Source: Verpa conica (Eukaryota; Ascomycota; Pezizomycetes; Pezizales; Morchellaceae). Taken from it: a stretch of DNA of 64,000 nucleotides. Below, one piece after another: positions 1-13,398 of this stretch. A program made the position numbers and the translations under genes. The DNA lies in NCBI GenBank assembly GCA_033030425.1, contig JAUFSD010000024.1, positions 124,001 through 188,000 of the forward strand. Direction: 5' to 3'. Within the stretch, counting starts at the first letter, position 1. Each line of letters begins with the position of its first letter. Under the pieces are notes generated by a model that ran no database searches, had not been told where the DNA came from, and saw only the letters and a list, made by a program, of their open reading frames with translations.

Positions 1-2115
1 TACTTCATCCTCTGCTATAATCTCCTCAACCTTTGGCCACATCCGTTTCATTGCCCGCCATACACTGCGTCTTGCTTGGTTTTTCCAAAACGCCTTCCCG
101 TCCTCATCAGCAAGTAAAAATCTCGTCCCATCATCTGCACCCCCACCCGCAGGGCCAGAAGCCCCCGGATTAGCACTCCCAGGCCATGTTGGTCCTGAAG
201 TTACGCTTGGTGTTGGGGGTGCATAGTAGAAATCACCGTTGGGGGCTGGAGTAGGCGCATCATAACCGGGAGTTGTACTATATGCAGAGTTTGAGAATTG
301 ATACCCGTAGAAGGCTGCCACACCAGAACTAGGACCCGCGCCGTTACTACTGAATGGGCCGGCAGAGGGCGGGTCTTTGGCAGCAGGTGCAGGTGTGAGG
401 GCCACAGGGAAAAACTTCTCACGACGGAATGAGGACGAGGTTTTTATCATTCCCTTAGTCAAGACTGGGGTTGAAGCGGGGAGCCTGATAATAAATGGAA
501 TAGTAGCACATGGCGCAAAGTTGTCAGCCCGGAGATGATCTTTCGGTGAAGGATGGTAGGTGGCCTGCGATATTACAAAGGCTCTTTTTCCATGCAGAGG
601 ATCTGGGTTCGCCGCCTCCGGGACAGTGGCTTCCGCTGAGGGAAGTGATTTTCGTTTTGCAGATCTGGAATTGACTCTGGGGGCGCCAGGGCCACGGACC
701 TGGAGGTCAGATCCACCGAGTTCTGCACGTAATTTCTTTTTTGTGTCGTCACCGATAACCCGCAATACTAATCGTTAATCGTTAGCCCAACGTCCACCCC
801 TAACCCTCACTAAGAACGAATTGAAGCACAAACCGTTATCGCCAATGACTTTCCCTTCGCTACCCACTCCCAATGTACGTAGAGAGTTCAATGGCCCTTT
901 CCGAACCCCTTGAGCATACAAATAGAGTCCCAACCACTTCTGGAACTTATTCCTGACCTGAGAACTCGCCAGTAGCAAAAGCATTATCGTGACAGTCAAA
1001 GGCGGGTTCGCAGACGACGTACCCACGGCCCCAGGCCCAGGATCCACTTTCCTCCGCTTCGGCGCTGGCTGCTGCGGCTGCTCATCGTTCTGTGCCGAGG
1101 CAGCAGATTGTGCAGCTTTCGCCTCGACTCGTTCGCGATCGGATGAAGACAGGGTCTCTAGGAGGCGCCATAGCAGTGGGGCTTTCCGCTCGCATTGCCG
1201 TTGTACCTTGACAAGGTCGAAGTTCTCGAGACCTTCCTTGAGAATCTCACCAGTCGTTCGTCCGCGGGATTCGGTAGAGTTGGCGCGCACATCGACGTTG
1301 ATCTATATAGACAACAGCTTTCTCAGAAAAAATAAATAATAATTCGAGTAGGTAGGTAGGCAGTAGAAAGATACGCGCGCACATATTTTTCTTCTTTTTC
1401 TCTTTTTTTTTTTTATAAGGGAAAAAAAAAAAAAAAAAAAAAGATATCCGCACGGAACCTAGGTAAAGAGAGAAAGAGAGAAGAGGGAACGAACGCCGCC
1501 CTTGACGAGTCCCGAGTCAAATTCATCCTTGAATACGCCACCAGCCCACGACACGGCAATCTCATCGCCCCCGTTCTCCCTTGCGCGCTTCGAGGCCATG
1601 AATATTTCGAGAAGGGACTTGATGCCGCCATGGGTGTAGAATAGGCTCACACGCCGGCGAACAGCGGGGTCTTCGCTTGTGAATAGGTGCACGAGAAAAT
1701 CTGATATAGAGGTGAAGCCGAGAGGTTTGAGAGAGTCCAGGACCGAGAGGAGACGGAGCGGTTCAGGCGACTGGGCGGTCACGGGCACGGCAGGTGGGGG
1801 ACCTTGTGCCAATAGTGGGGGTGGAAGGGGCCCGGGCGGTGGACGCACGGGAGGCGCAATGAGTGGGACGTAATACTGCTGGTGAAGATGATGCTGCTGT
1901 TGCTGAGGAATATGCTGCTGCGATATATGTTGTTGGTGCTGCTGAAGAAGCGCCTGCTGGTGTTGCTGCTGCTGCTGCTGGTGCTGCTGCTGCTGCTGGT
2001 GCTGCTGCTGGTGATGATTCTGCTGGTGGTGGTGCTGCTGGTGCTGGTGGATCTGTGGATCTGAAGGCTGCGACTGTGTCTGACCTGGCAGCTGCTCCCT
2101 CCGGCGGCGAGGCAT
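1..2115 (-). CDS. polyglutamine-rich fungal protein, 3' end beyond window (partial)
   Basis: Three exons are visible: 2115-1495, 1302-834 and 767-1, with introns 1303-1494 and 768-833; the second has 5' GTTTGT, a GCTAAC branch and TTAG. They give 619 codons in one frame that is still open at position 1. Order of regions: a basic start (MPRRRREQ), a Gln/His-rich stretch of about 70 residues, a Pro-rich linker, then a helical segment containing LDSLKPLGFTSISDFLVHLF and LFYTHGG. Exon 2 carries a basic KRRK patch and a hydrophobic helix; exon 3 is Pro/Gly/Ser-rich. The N-terminal segment resembles the region preceding DUF6589 in large fungal proteins, but I see no DUF6589 core, so the resemblance is tentative. 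Function unknown; a nuclear role is only a guess. The first intron contains long A/T runs and its donor (GTTCGT) is the least certain junction. Confidence 0.6.
1868..2052 (-). repeat. CAG-type trinucleotide tract encoding polyGln/His
   Basis: Imperfect CTG/TTG/GTG triplets on the plus strand read as CAG/CAA/CAC on the coding strand of the surrounding gene. They give uninterrupted runs of up to six Gln separated by His. It is purely coding and likely to vary in length between strains. Confidence 0.85.
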
Positions 2116-5100
2116 GATCGCAAGATTTCCGGTGTGTTTGTCCTTTGGGCCACTCGCAATTGATATGATACTGGCCCTCTCTGGGAGACGCGTTGTTGAC
2201 GTTGGAGGGGGAGCAATTGTTTATCTGGCGATAGAACAAAGTGACTTCTGGTCCAGACCCTCCGAGACATACAGACACTCCCACGAAATGTACACCGACA
2301 TCTCTGGTCCCATTGGTATCCTCTTAAATATTCCTGGCCCCAGAATCGGGGCGTCTCTGCAGCCAGCTGTTCATTCGTGCGCACATCTTGGGCGAGGTTG
2401 TATCACGAGATCTGATGCGATAAGATAACCGTGTACTTGATCCTGGCATATCTCGTAGCCCTTTTACATGTATTCCACGGCGAGTGAGCTGTGGTGAAGC
2501 CGGATGCCCTGCCATTCTGTGGTCGATCGACTCTGTGCCCAATTGCCCAGTCAAGTGGCTGCGCTCTCTCTGGGGAGCCGCCGTCAACCGGTGTGCATAT
2601 GTGCATCAATCAGCTGTGGGCTATCGCAGCCTATGAATAGCATGGGAAAAAAAAAAGAAGAAAAGATAACGGTCGGTTCTTGAGGCCTTTTCCCCGTAGA
2701 ATTCCCCCCCCCCCCTTGGATAACGGGCCCGGTCTAATTGAGAAGTCATCGGGGGAAATGTTGTGCAGCACATATGTGAGGACAGTATTCCCTCCCCACT
2801 GGGCTGGGCGAGTTGTCTCTTTCGGAAGGTCTACGCCCAGTGCCAATGTCATTGGTCTAGATAGTCCAAAGATGAGATGAGATGCATTCGCACCGATGTG
2901 TCCACCGCCGTCCTGCCGTCGAGCAAGTAGATGGGAATTAAACCTTTTACACCTGAGCAGAGCATTGCCGATTCTCATCTTCTGAATTCTCGGCCAGCCC
3001 GCAGCCTGCACGCCTGGCCCGTTTGCAAAAGAGGGGCCCTGTGCAGCAGGTAAGTGGTGCCTGAGTATCGATCAGGGCTGGCCCATTTCCAGACCGGCAG
3101 TTCCCTAAAGCGTCCAATCCCACTTGTGATAGATCATCTTTTACCACAACTGCGGATTCAACCCCCGTGGGAAACTACCAACTACCAGTAGGTACTTGAG
3201 CCCTTCCTACGTACGTACATACATGCCCACTTAGAGCCTTCTGATCCATCCGATTATTTTCGCCTCGTTAGAGAAGCGGGGTAGGTATTATGGAAATGCA
3301 CATTTTTATTTTTTTCTCGAATCTCAAACCAGTAGTAGCCTCAGACAGCGGAAGCGGGTGGCCAAGTATAGGTGGAGGATTACACACACTCTAAAGTACA
3401 GTGGTGACTAACAGACATGAGCAGTATATACTACAAACGGGAATCTCGCGGATTACCCTATTCTCTTACTTTTATCTTTTTCAAAGATCTGAAAATTCGA
3501 GAAAAACGATCTAGACCCCCCCGTGGGTGGGTGGGAAATAGCACCGAAAGAATGCAATAGTTCAGCCATTTATGATCACTAGCCTAGCTAGCCTCATCCA
3601 GGTACCGATTTGAATATCAGTTTAAATCCCTCTACTCTTATACGTAACCTCATACGGCAACGGGTGAGATACCCATTCTGGAGTCGCAGTATTAGATGAT
3701 TGTGCGTGCGGTTTTCCCTTTCCGGTATGATACCGAAAGCCTGGAAACATCATCAGAAACATAGGGAACCACTTGCCACCCCATGAAGAGCAGCCCCCTC
3801 CATCGCCCACAACTAATTGTACTTGTATCCAAATAACAATTTAAAAGAAAAAAAGCATGTGCACACTAGTACTCTGTAGAACCGGGAAGCAGCTACCCGC
3901 CAGAACGGCTCCCTACATCCCGTGCAACTACCAACGAGATTTCAACCACATATCGGGGACCATGCCCAGCCACTTCTTTAGTGTCGCGTTGTATTTCTCA
4001 CAAACTTACAACCCTTCCCAACAGTAAGTGGCTGCTGTGAGCCGTAGAGTTTGTTTTTCCCCCCTCGGGAGTGGTTGCTCCACGTATTATTATACTATAC
4101 TAGGTGAAGATGCGAGCCACGGGCAGTATGTCAGGGCATTAGGTTAGTACTGTTCTCAAATACCTCTAGGTTTCGTGGTCTAGACCTGATATTGAGATAG
4201 GTTTATTGAAATATATAGGTAGAACTGCACTAGCGAAGCTAATGTGATAATTACATGTACTGGTGAATACATCGCACACAATACAAGACACTTTTCCTCC
4301 ATCGGCCCGCAAGAGTATCAGGCCATATAATTATACCGATATCTACCTCCACCTCGTATCTACATTCAGTTCGTGAACGTACCCATCAATACAGAGCCCA
4401 GGTATGCTCAATCTTTACAGATGGGCTGCCTAATACCTGTGCGCGAAATCCCATTATCTACAGCCTTCATGTAGTTTAGGGTCCCCGCAATCAGCTGTGA
4501 ACTACGGGTTAGATAGAATAGTCTTTGCCATACGTACCCCCACACACCAGGACCCCACGCCATTAACTAACGATATCTACAATTCCACCCGTTTTAGGTG
4601 CCTATAATACTCATTGCCTATAGCAATCTCCTAACACCATACCAAACCCCCCGATCCATAGAACATTTAGACTATCCGTATTAACACCACTACCTCCCTC
4701 CATATCGGACATAACACCAACCCTAACTAAACCCCAATCAGTAGTCCTATCCATTGCGCACCAATTACCACGTGTGCGCACCCCAAGGTATATACGGTCT
4801 AGGATAGGATTACCGAATTAGTCCTAGGCAATATTCCATACCCTATCGATCTTTTTTTTTTTTTTTTTTTTTTTTCATAAGATTCAGCCAAAAATATTTG
4901 AACTAATAACCTACGTAATAGCTTTCACCACATTTACCAATACTGCCCCCAGCGGGGAGCTGAATGCTGCATCTTTGTAGTGCGGGGAGTACCTGCTTTG
5001 GGAATAGGCCCGGCTGGCATAGTGGTATTTAACTTAGTAGTTTTCCAATACTAATTGAATGCCGTATTGAGCTAGATTCATTGCTAGAGGGGGGGTAATA

Positions 5101-7097
5101 TGGCAAGTATGTGGTCGGGTTTCTTTATTCTATGCATGACCGCCGGCCGCTTAGCAAGATACGAGTGAGAAAGCATGAAGGGAATTACCTACCGCTACTC
5201 TCCAAGGTCTGCCTCTTCAGCCTTAGGCTTTTTTCTTGGCGGTGAAAATAAGTTAGTTTTTTCTATACATGTGATTGTCACTATCTAGTAAGAGATATAC
5301 CTTTATCCGATTACTTACACGCTAAGTAAGGAATAATCATAGAGATCTTCAATACAGTGGCAATACTCCAATTCGGTAACTTTAGGTTATTTGAAAGTGA
5401 GTAAGCACTAGACTATTGCATAGAAGGGAAGATACATGTAGTCATGCAATGTCTTAGCTCGTCTGTTACTAAAGTCCGAAACCTAAGAGTGCAATACTCC
5501 CTCTTAAAACCTACCTCTTGAAGCCGATTGATTGATTTTCATTTATACATGCAGCCCTAAGGCTATAGTAATCAAGCCAAGAGCAAAACAACCCTAGCGG
5601 GGTATATTCTTCAACTAAGGCAAACATACACTACAACTTTAGCAAGCCCGAAACGTAAGCTAGAGTAAGGAAAAAAAACACAGCTCTCCAAACACTGACT
5701 CATTCACAGCCTTGATTATACCCTTCACTATCCTTGTTCTGCTCCTCACAAAAGCCATACTCAAGACCATAGTGTTGTCGATTACTCACCTCCTCCTTAT
5801 CAGCTCCTCCTTATCAGCTATAATCTTGCATGTCTCGGCCCTAATCGAGCAGAAATTCTCGCCTTCTTGCTCATCCCTCCACACTCTGCTCCTCCCATCG
5901 CTACTGTGGCTGAAATACCTAGTATACCCTCTACTATCAGTGCAGCTTGGACAAAGGCGGGCCATGCTCCGCTGCTGGGGTTTGTCCTATATAGGGCATG
6001 GGCGAGAATTTCACAGTAGTCGGTGATTGCAATGACGCTCTTGTGATTACATGAGCAGGTTTTTTTTGGGTAGTGACACATTTTGGGTATTGTTACTTGA
6101 AAATCTGCTATTACATCTAGAGATGAAGATTTAAATGAGAGTTGATTGTAAGAAAATACAGTAAAGGTGGTAAGTAAGGGCCTACAAAAGACCCATTATG
6201 GTCTGTTTATAGTAAATAGAATAGAAACATAAAATTTTGGCTTCTTGCGGGTATTAAGGTTAAAGGAACTAGCCAAGGTTTCGACTGACTATTCTATTAT
6301 CAATGAAATTACACTATTATTTAGGACTACTCCTAACTACATATGCTACATCCTACAACCCTGTTCTAATAGCTCAGCCGTTAAGAATATCTCGCCTCTC
6401 ATACTAATTAGAGTATTTGTAGTAGTTTCCTAGGGCTAATCTTACGCAAAGCCAGTAGTTAACTAAACAATTACGCCAAGAGAGTACAAACACAAATAGT
6501 AGCCCTACTCCCAGCCTAACCTTATATGTACGTAACGTATATAATAAATTCCTTAAATCCCTATCTTACATAGATAACGACCTGTTCCTGCGCGGTCGAT
6601 CAATGGCGCACCTGTTATGTGCCGGGGCGAATATTTACCCGACCTAGTCAGGAACGATCTTATACCCGCTTTGTGGGCCGGGACCATATCTAAATACACT
6701 ATTGCTCCCTGTAAAAAAAATAATTCCCGGAATGGGCTGGGTCTGTATAGAAATATATTGATGGGAACATACCGGAAATGTCGTACAATGACGAGTATGG
6801 TAAGCGAATGCAGGTGGGGGGAAACATTACGGGATGCGGGGTGCATGGAATCGGTGGTGGGGGATGATGATGACTGCTTGCAACCTTGTGTGCCAGCTTA
6901 TAGTTTCTACTAAGCCAGGTTCAATATACATACAGGTTTTTTGTCAATAGTCAACATAAGCAATATCTGCGTGTCAGCGTCTGGATTATAAATTAATAAT
7001 ATAGGGTATAAGTTCGAGAGTTCGCTACACCTCGCCTACACTTATTCATTTGTCCTACGACTCTATTTGCTAATTTCACAAATGTACACATATCACC
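2116..7097. other. long gene-poor spacer (about 5 kb)
   Basis: I find no supportable gene. It holds the presumed promoter of the polyGln gene at its left end, a run of 12 C at 2704-2715, 24 T at 4852-4875 and a short direct duplication of CTCCTTATCAG-like sequence near 5791-5818. An open frame on the minus strand at 5818-6081 has one hydrophobic segment but is bounded by stops and carries no clear domain. Composition is AT-rich with scattered stops, as expected for old decayed sequence. Confidence 0.6.
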
Positions 7098-9046
7098 ATG
7101 TCTAGCACAGCTATTAGCCCGGAGGAGGATTCTACAATCGATATCGAAGCGGTCGTGTCAGGCCTCAACCTTGACCCCGATACAGCCAGCAGATTCAAAG
7201 ACGAACTGTTTAAAGACCCACATTTCGCCAACCCCGAAACCCTAAAAACCAGCTCCGAGCCGAAGAAATCCCCAAACCTCACACAGATCTCCATTTTATT
7301 CATCGAGCGCCTATTCCCAACAAAAGTGTCCACCGCTGGAAGTGAGAGATACGAGGCTCTCTCGCAGGGGAATTGGTAACAGAACCCACTATTTTTATTT
7401 TCCTCACTAAATGTAAAAAAATGAAATGAAAAATAGGTCACAGACATGCTGGTTGTCTCCTCGTTGCATATTCTCCCCCACTACGGCGAAGGATGTTGCG
7501 ATGGCATTACATATCATTACCTCGTTCAATACACCTTTCTCGGTTCGTGGTGGGGGCCACACACCTAATCCTGGATTCGGGAATATTGGAGAAGATGGTA
7601 TCTTGATCGAGCTGGGTTCAATGAATGGGATCACTATCAGTGATGATAAGAAGATTATTAGTATTGGTCCCGGGAACCGGTGGGTGGATGTTTATAAAGC
7701 TCTCGAACCCCATGGTATGAGTGTTATAGGAGGAAGGATACCCCAAGTGGGCGTCAGTGGTTTGATCCTGGGTGGTATTTATAACCGCGTCTCCGTTAAT
7801 TCACAGATTCATAATCTAATTAGTGGACGACAGGGGGGATTTCCTTTTTCTCGAATGAATACGGATTTGCTTGTGATGGAGTAAAGAACTTTGAGGTAGA
7901 CAGATTCATAATTACCAACCACCAAACAAAATATCCTAATAATCCAAACAGGTTGTACTAGCAGACTCACGCATCGTGAATGCCAACCTAGAAGAAAACC
8001 CCGATCTTTTCTGGGCACTCAAGGGAGGCGGGTCCAACTTCGGTATACATACCTCTAACCCCCCTACAAAAAAAACAACCCCCAACTAAAACACTATAGG
8101 AATCGTCACTCGATTCGACCTCTACACCCGTCCCGGACTTGGCAGCATCTGGTACGAAGCACGAGTATACGCACCGACCGAAAACGACACAATCCTAGAC
8201 GCAATCGAGAGCTTCCAGAACAAAGGCGAACTAGACCCAAAAGCAAGCTTCGTACTAAGCTCCAGTACCAACGCAACACTCGTATGCTACATCTACGCCG
8301 CCCCAGCCGAGCGTCCCCCGGCCTTCGACGCATTCATGGGGATTCCATATATAGAATCCCCAAAGTTCCCAGGATCTACAATTGGGACGCATTACACGCT
8401 TATTCAAGCTGTTGCCGGAGCTTTCTCACTGGCTCCTGGGAGGTAATACTTGGTTGATTTCTCATTCTTGTAACTTTCGGTACTAACGTGAGTACGAAGA
8501 CGCGACTACCGTACGTTGAGTACAGGAGTCAGTGCCGCACTCTACAAAGAGGGCTATGCTTTCTGGAAACAAAAGGCGGTTGAAATCCACGCGGCTACCG
8601 GGGCAACAATGAGTTTATCGATTCAGTCAATATCCAAGAACTCCACGCTGATAGGGAAGGAGAATGGAGGAAACCCACTAGGAATCCCCGAATACGCACA
8701 ACAATGTATGTTGCTCTTGGTACCGTTGTTGAGTGCGTTGGCATTAACGTGTGGTTTCTTTTTATCATTAGGGTTTACGACTTTTATTGATTGGACGAAT
8801 GAAGCCGATGATGAAGTTGTGCGCGCTGCTGCGATCAGCGTTACGGATAAGTGGATAGAGGTCTCTAATAGTCTGGGTCTGGGGAACCCTTATATCCATG
8901 CGAATAATGCGTCGAGGGATCAGAACCCAATCAAGAGTTACGGCACGGCGAATGTGGAAAGGTTGAAAGTGATAAGTCAGAAGTACGATGAGAAGCAAGT
9001 CTTTCAAAAGCTGCAGAATGATGGGTTCCTACTTTCGAAGTGTTGA
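7098..9046 (+). CDS. FAD-linked oxidoreductase, berberine-bridge-enzyme-like (PCMH fold)
   Basis: Seven exons: 7098-7375, 7437-7774, 7834-7895, 7952-8042, 8100-8442, 8500-8705 and 8772-9046, giving 530 aa. All introns are 56-66 nt with GT-AG ends. The FAD-binding domain starts near residue 95. It has RGGGH at 130-134, whose His would carry the 8-alpha-linked flavin, then [11 protein letters not shown], the exon-3 motif with YGFACDGV, and LKGGGSNFG, all typical of the family. The position where two-site-linked members carry Cys is occupied by PQ (RIPQVGVSG), so a single covalent link is expected. The C-terminal BBE segment ends in a KYDEKQVF motif. There is no signal peptide, so an intracellular enzyme is likely. 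The substrate cannot be told. Related enzymes oxidise alcohols, amines or natural-product intermediates, but no secondary-metabolite genes lie nearby. Confidence 0.9.
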
Positions 9047-9425
9047 GATGGTACTAAGTATATCAGGTTGATTACGCTATCTGAATACTAGAAAATGAAC
9101 TCAGAAGCCATGCCCTCTTTGGATATTCGCTTTATGCAAGACACAAGTTCAATAATCTCGTTCATAATGTTTCAAACCATTTATGTAGTAGCTATTTAAT
9201 TACAAGTTGTAGTCTGGCTGCATGTACTTAATGATATAAACAAAAGAAAATAAGTCAAAGTCATGCTTTTAAGCATAAAAAAGATCCTCCCAAACTTCCC
9301 TATATACCTCAATGTGTTACCTAGTTCGCGTTTTATAAATTATAGCCAGCCACAAACCCGCCTCTGATGAACACCATCGAAAATAAAAATAAAATACAAA
9401 AATAAAATAAAATGGTACAACCCTC
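9047..9425. other. spacer between convergent genes
   Basis: AT-rich 379-nt stretch between the stop codons of two convergent genes, presumably both 3' untranslated regions. It contains A-rich stretches (AATAAAA-like) near 9385-9412. Nothing else is seen. Confidence 0.6.
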
Positions 9426-11429
9426 TTAGGCAAGTTCGCTAGGTTGAGACGCCCTAGGTAAAGGCTTCCGCGGCAGTGTCCTACTATCTATTTCTGCCGG
9501 CGGTGGTGCCGGATCTCCCGCTGACATTTCATATTTAGGGATTATAATGTCCGCGTTCGTTGGCATTTCATGTTGTGGGGGTACGGAATCCAACTCAGCA
9601 AATTCATTTCCGTTTTTGGCCTGATTTCTCTTTCTCCGCCAGAAGAGGAAGCCAATGATGGCAGCCAGCACAACTATGCCACCAATAACACCGCCGACAA
9701 TAGCACCTACCGGTGTACTAGAGCTAGAGTCGGAGTCAGAACCGGAGCCGGAGCCGGATCCAGAGCCAGAGCCCGATGTACTTGTTGCTGAAGGGGTTGA
9801 GCTGGTCCGGGTTACAGCGGCAGAGAAGATTGCTTCTAGTTTATTATCAACGAACCCATCTTTAGGTGTTGTTATATTTGCATTTCCATCGGCACTTTAC
9901 AGAAAAATTAGCATAATACAACACGAGGATATATAAGTCAGACTTACTCTCCACCAATGACACCGTATAGTTTCGCAGGCACCTTATAAGTCGGGGTTCC
10001 AGTTGGGAACACATATTCCGTAGTCCAATTCAACGAAGTAATATCGAATATATTAAGTCCCTGGACCACTTCCGGAGATGACGTTTGATCACAATTTGTG
10101 AAATCCGCCGTACTCTCCCCATTCCGACCACGATACGCCACTAGATATCTCTCCGAGAGCAGGTTACAGCTCAAGGCTTCTTTCCCAATTGGTGCCCGGC
10201 CAGCGTTAACCCAGCGGAAATATGGCAAGGTGAGGATCCACACATCACCAAGAGCTGTGTCCGTACTATCCTTATGGTCTTGGTCAACCCCTCCGTATAC
10301 ATAGATGTTGTGACTTGTTCCATCCGCGGCCGAAACAGACGCTGCGCAGAACTCCCGACGGGTCGGGGGGAAGTTACCGGCTTCGGCGGTGGCTTTTTGC
10401 GTATACCATGTGCTTGTACCGATGTCATAGAGATTAATAGTGTCCATCGACCTCTACATTATATTAGCAACCACAGCAGAAAATATATATATATAAAAAA
10501 AAACTGGATCTGCGTTAACTAACCGGGGTCGAGGCTACTATACCCCCCAAGACAATTAATACACCCTTTGTCCCCAGTAACTCAAAGTGGAGCAGCTGGC
10601 CCTGTTGGATCGACCCGAGCGAGATATCATTCGTTTTATTCGTCCATACCTGAGAATCCATATCGAACGTCACCAAATTACTGAGCGAGACAGTCGGAGG
10701 TACAGCCCTCGGATAATACGATCCATTACCGAAATAGTACTGCCCAACCTCCACCGCTCCCCCCAGAATATACTGTGTCTTTGAGCTGCTGTCGAAAACA
10801 GACTGTCCTCGAACGATCGGTTGTATGGTTCCAGAACTGTCGGGTATTCCGGTCCATTTATCACCGGCGATATCGTACTCCCATACCGTCCCATCCACCG
10901 CCGGCCGAGTGCTGTTTGACAAAAGCCCATCGGCGTCCTGTTGTGCGTATAGCTCGTACTCCCCGCCAAACAGATACACTTTTCCATCGTCTGCCCATGC
11001 GGTGGCCCATTTGGTGCGCGGGACTGTGTCTGGTATCCGTATGATGGTTGTTATATTATCGCGCGTGAAATCTGACGATTTGCTAAAGTCGAGTATTCGA
11101 AGATAAGAATCTATTTCCCCCCAGTAACATTTATCAGCGGAATATTCTCCGAGGCCAGACATGATAACGTTTCGCCCTCCAACCCCCCCTCCCCCACATG
11201 TACTCACTACTTATCGTTGTTCCACTCTCAGCACTTGCAGTACTTGCGATAGCGTTATATCCACCGAGTGTGTATATTTTATTCTCCCATAACGCGCCTG
11301 TGTGTATAAGTGTAAGCCCTCCCCTGCACCACGCGCACAATATTAAAGACTGGAGTACTTGCTCACGTGATTTGCCTGCTGGCAAACATCAGATAGGTAG
11401 TTTAGGTTCGACATTTCTTCAACCAGGCG
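9426..11429 (-). CDS. kelch-repeat protein with C-terminal membrane anchor (5' end uncertain)
   Basis: Clear exons are 11323-11208, 11110-10524, 10453-9948 and 9894-9426; the three introns between them are 97, 70 and 53 nt and keep frame. Kelch blades show as IYTLGGYN, VYLFGGEYE, YILGGAV, LIVLGGIV, YVYGGVD and the last VIGG. They should form an extracellular beta-propeller. A Ser/Gly linker (GSGSGSGSGSDSD) leads to one transmembrane helix (about 22 residues, starting VGAIVGGVIGG). A basic stop-transfer sequence (WRRKRNQ) and a short cytoplasmic Pro-rich tail follow. An upstream piece at 11429-11367 carries SDVCQQANH, the usual N-terminal kelch signature. However, the obvious 43-nt intron 11366-11324 joins it out of frame, and I found no convincing signal peptide. 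Either the first exons are mis-modelled or the 5' part is damaged. The role is likely in cell-surface or polarity functions. Confidence 0.75.
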
Positions 11430-13398
11430 CTGTGGGAATGAATGTAGAGTACTTGTAGGAGTAGTAGTAGTACGTAAGAAGCATAACAAGTGCCAACCTA
11501 CCCCCAAGTCGCAGTTCAACGGCGGTGGAAAAGGTATGGGAAAAAACATGGCCCCCTTATTTGTTCTTCACACCCCCGCTCCTCACCGGGTGCCGACTAC
11601 GCGGTATACCCCTGTTTCGAGACTATTTGCGACGTTACAATAATATTCGGGTTGGGTACACCAAGGATTAATAGGACGGGACCACCCCTGTCGTGGTGTG
11701 TTAGGGATATCATCACTCTAGAGGACATGATCAACTGCCAAGTATGTGTACCAATATAGAGTGAATTAAAAGCCTTAGGCATGAGTCTCTCCTCCTGTCA
11801 GAACTGTACTTGTGTAAATCCTTGTGCTTAAACAAGATTTGCGCATGGGTAGTAAAAACACAAAGTAGATCCAAAGCCAAAGAATTTGTATCCTCCTATA
11901 CCCATAAGCGGACGTAAATATCTAGAGCGTTACTAATAGACCCATCAGAACTTCTCTTTCTGTGCTGTCATTTCCACAGCCACTTGACTCGACCAGATAT
12001 ATATATGAGTTAGATGATCAAATTTCGTTAGAGGCGCCAATGCTTTACCCCCCGGACCCCACTTCATATTATACTATTAAAGCGCCGGGATTCGACTCGA
12101 TTAGATCAATTAACAGTACTCGCCCCCCTGGGGAAATACAGGGGGCGCGTACAGGCACAAGTGGCGAAGGCACCTATTGGCACTACAACATGCCACTCTC
12201 GATCTATCAAAGTAGGAATTATACCAACAGAACGCATGAATCTAACAGAAAACGGCCCGAGACGAAGAAAAAAAATTAATCCGAACCTGTCACTTGCAAC
12301 CCCCCCCGGTTCGCCAGAGATATATATACGGATTAGTCGACAAAGTCACGTCACTCCAACGGTCACACTTACTTCCTCGGTTAGCTCTCTCCACTGATTT
12401 TCTAATAATCTTTGATAACCCGTGGCGTGACTGTCCTAAGCGCCCTGATTCATGTAAAAGCTACACCGCCACAAAGGCTACATAGAAAAAAAGAAAGTAC
12501 ATAAGATAACAAAGCCCCCCCAGAAGTCTTGAAAGTCTAATCTTAGTTCGCCAAGCTGCATTTTGATAAAAAGGTTGTTATTAGACAAGTAGCTGTTTAG
12601 TCTTACAGCGAGTGGCCGGAAAACCGACGAGGAATATCTAGAGAAGGCATCTCAGACAGAGAGTCAGCCTCTGATGGTCTAGTGTAGCGATAATTATAAC
12701 TACACTATAATCGTTTATTACGGTAGAGCGAATATCGTAGCCTGGGTAAGCCTCTATATACCATACCAGAAGCTAAGTGTGTGGCTTGCGTCACCAACAA
12801 TCACTCGTGTTCCAATGCCAGGTGGTGCTGGATCGATTTTCTAATAGAGATAGAGAGATTTACCGATGCTCGAAAAGAGAGAACCCTAACCCTTATATGG
12901 GAAGCCTTTCCTGGATCCTCAAACACATCAAATAGAGAAACTCGTGACTCATATATGAAACCCCCCATCGGCTATCCTTATTAGGAAGCATCTACAACAG
13001 GTGGAACGATGCAAAAGAAAAGTATCATCCCTCCCCTTTACGTGGTGGTTCTAGTTATATGTGTGTAATGGAGTATACTCCTTGTTTCTATGCCTTTGTC
13101 AAGCAGATATAAAATCTCAAGGCTTGGGTCTAGTGAATTTCTAAAAGTAACCTGAATATTTAGAACTTTTAGGTGCTAGCCACTAATAATACCCCCTCCA
13201 CTTAGACCAAATTCAAGATAATGAAAATCAGGAATTTCAATACCTCATACTGACTCAAATATTAACCATATAACCTCCTAAAAATATTAACAAGCACTGT
13301 ACCAGGTACTTTATGTGGAACTCAACTCTAGTAAATTATCTACAGAGGGCGCACCCCCACACAAGAGCTCTGTCACATACTCATCTGAATCCACCATC
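11430..13398. other. spacer without recognisable gene
   Basis: About 2 kb of AT-rich sequence between the kelch gene's 5' side and the mitochondrial carrier's 3' end. The presumed kelch promoter is at 11430-11900. Short open frames have no domain resemblance and no coding-like codon use. Confidence 0.5.

Noticed and set aside
1763..2384. Minus-strand frames of 173 and 201 codons overlapping the polyGln gene
   Set aside because: Alternative frames of the CAG tract giving Ala- or Ser-rich runs; the Gln frame splices to coding-like exons and is preferred.
5818..6081. Possible RTA1-like membrane protein fragment on the minus strand
   Set aside because: One hydrophobic segment and a loose resemblance only; no initiating context, stops on both sides and no further helices.
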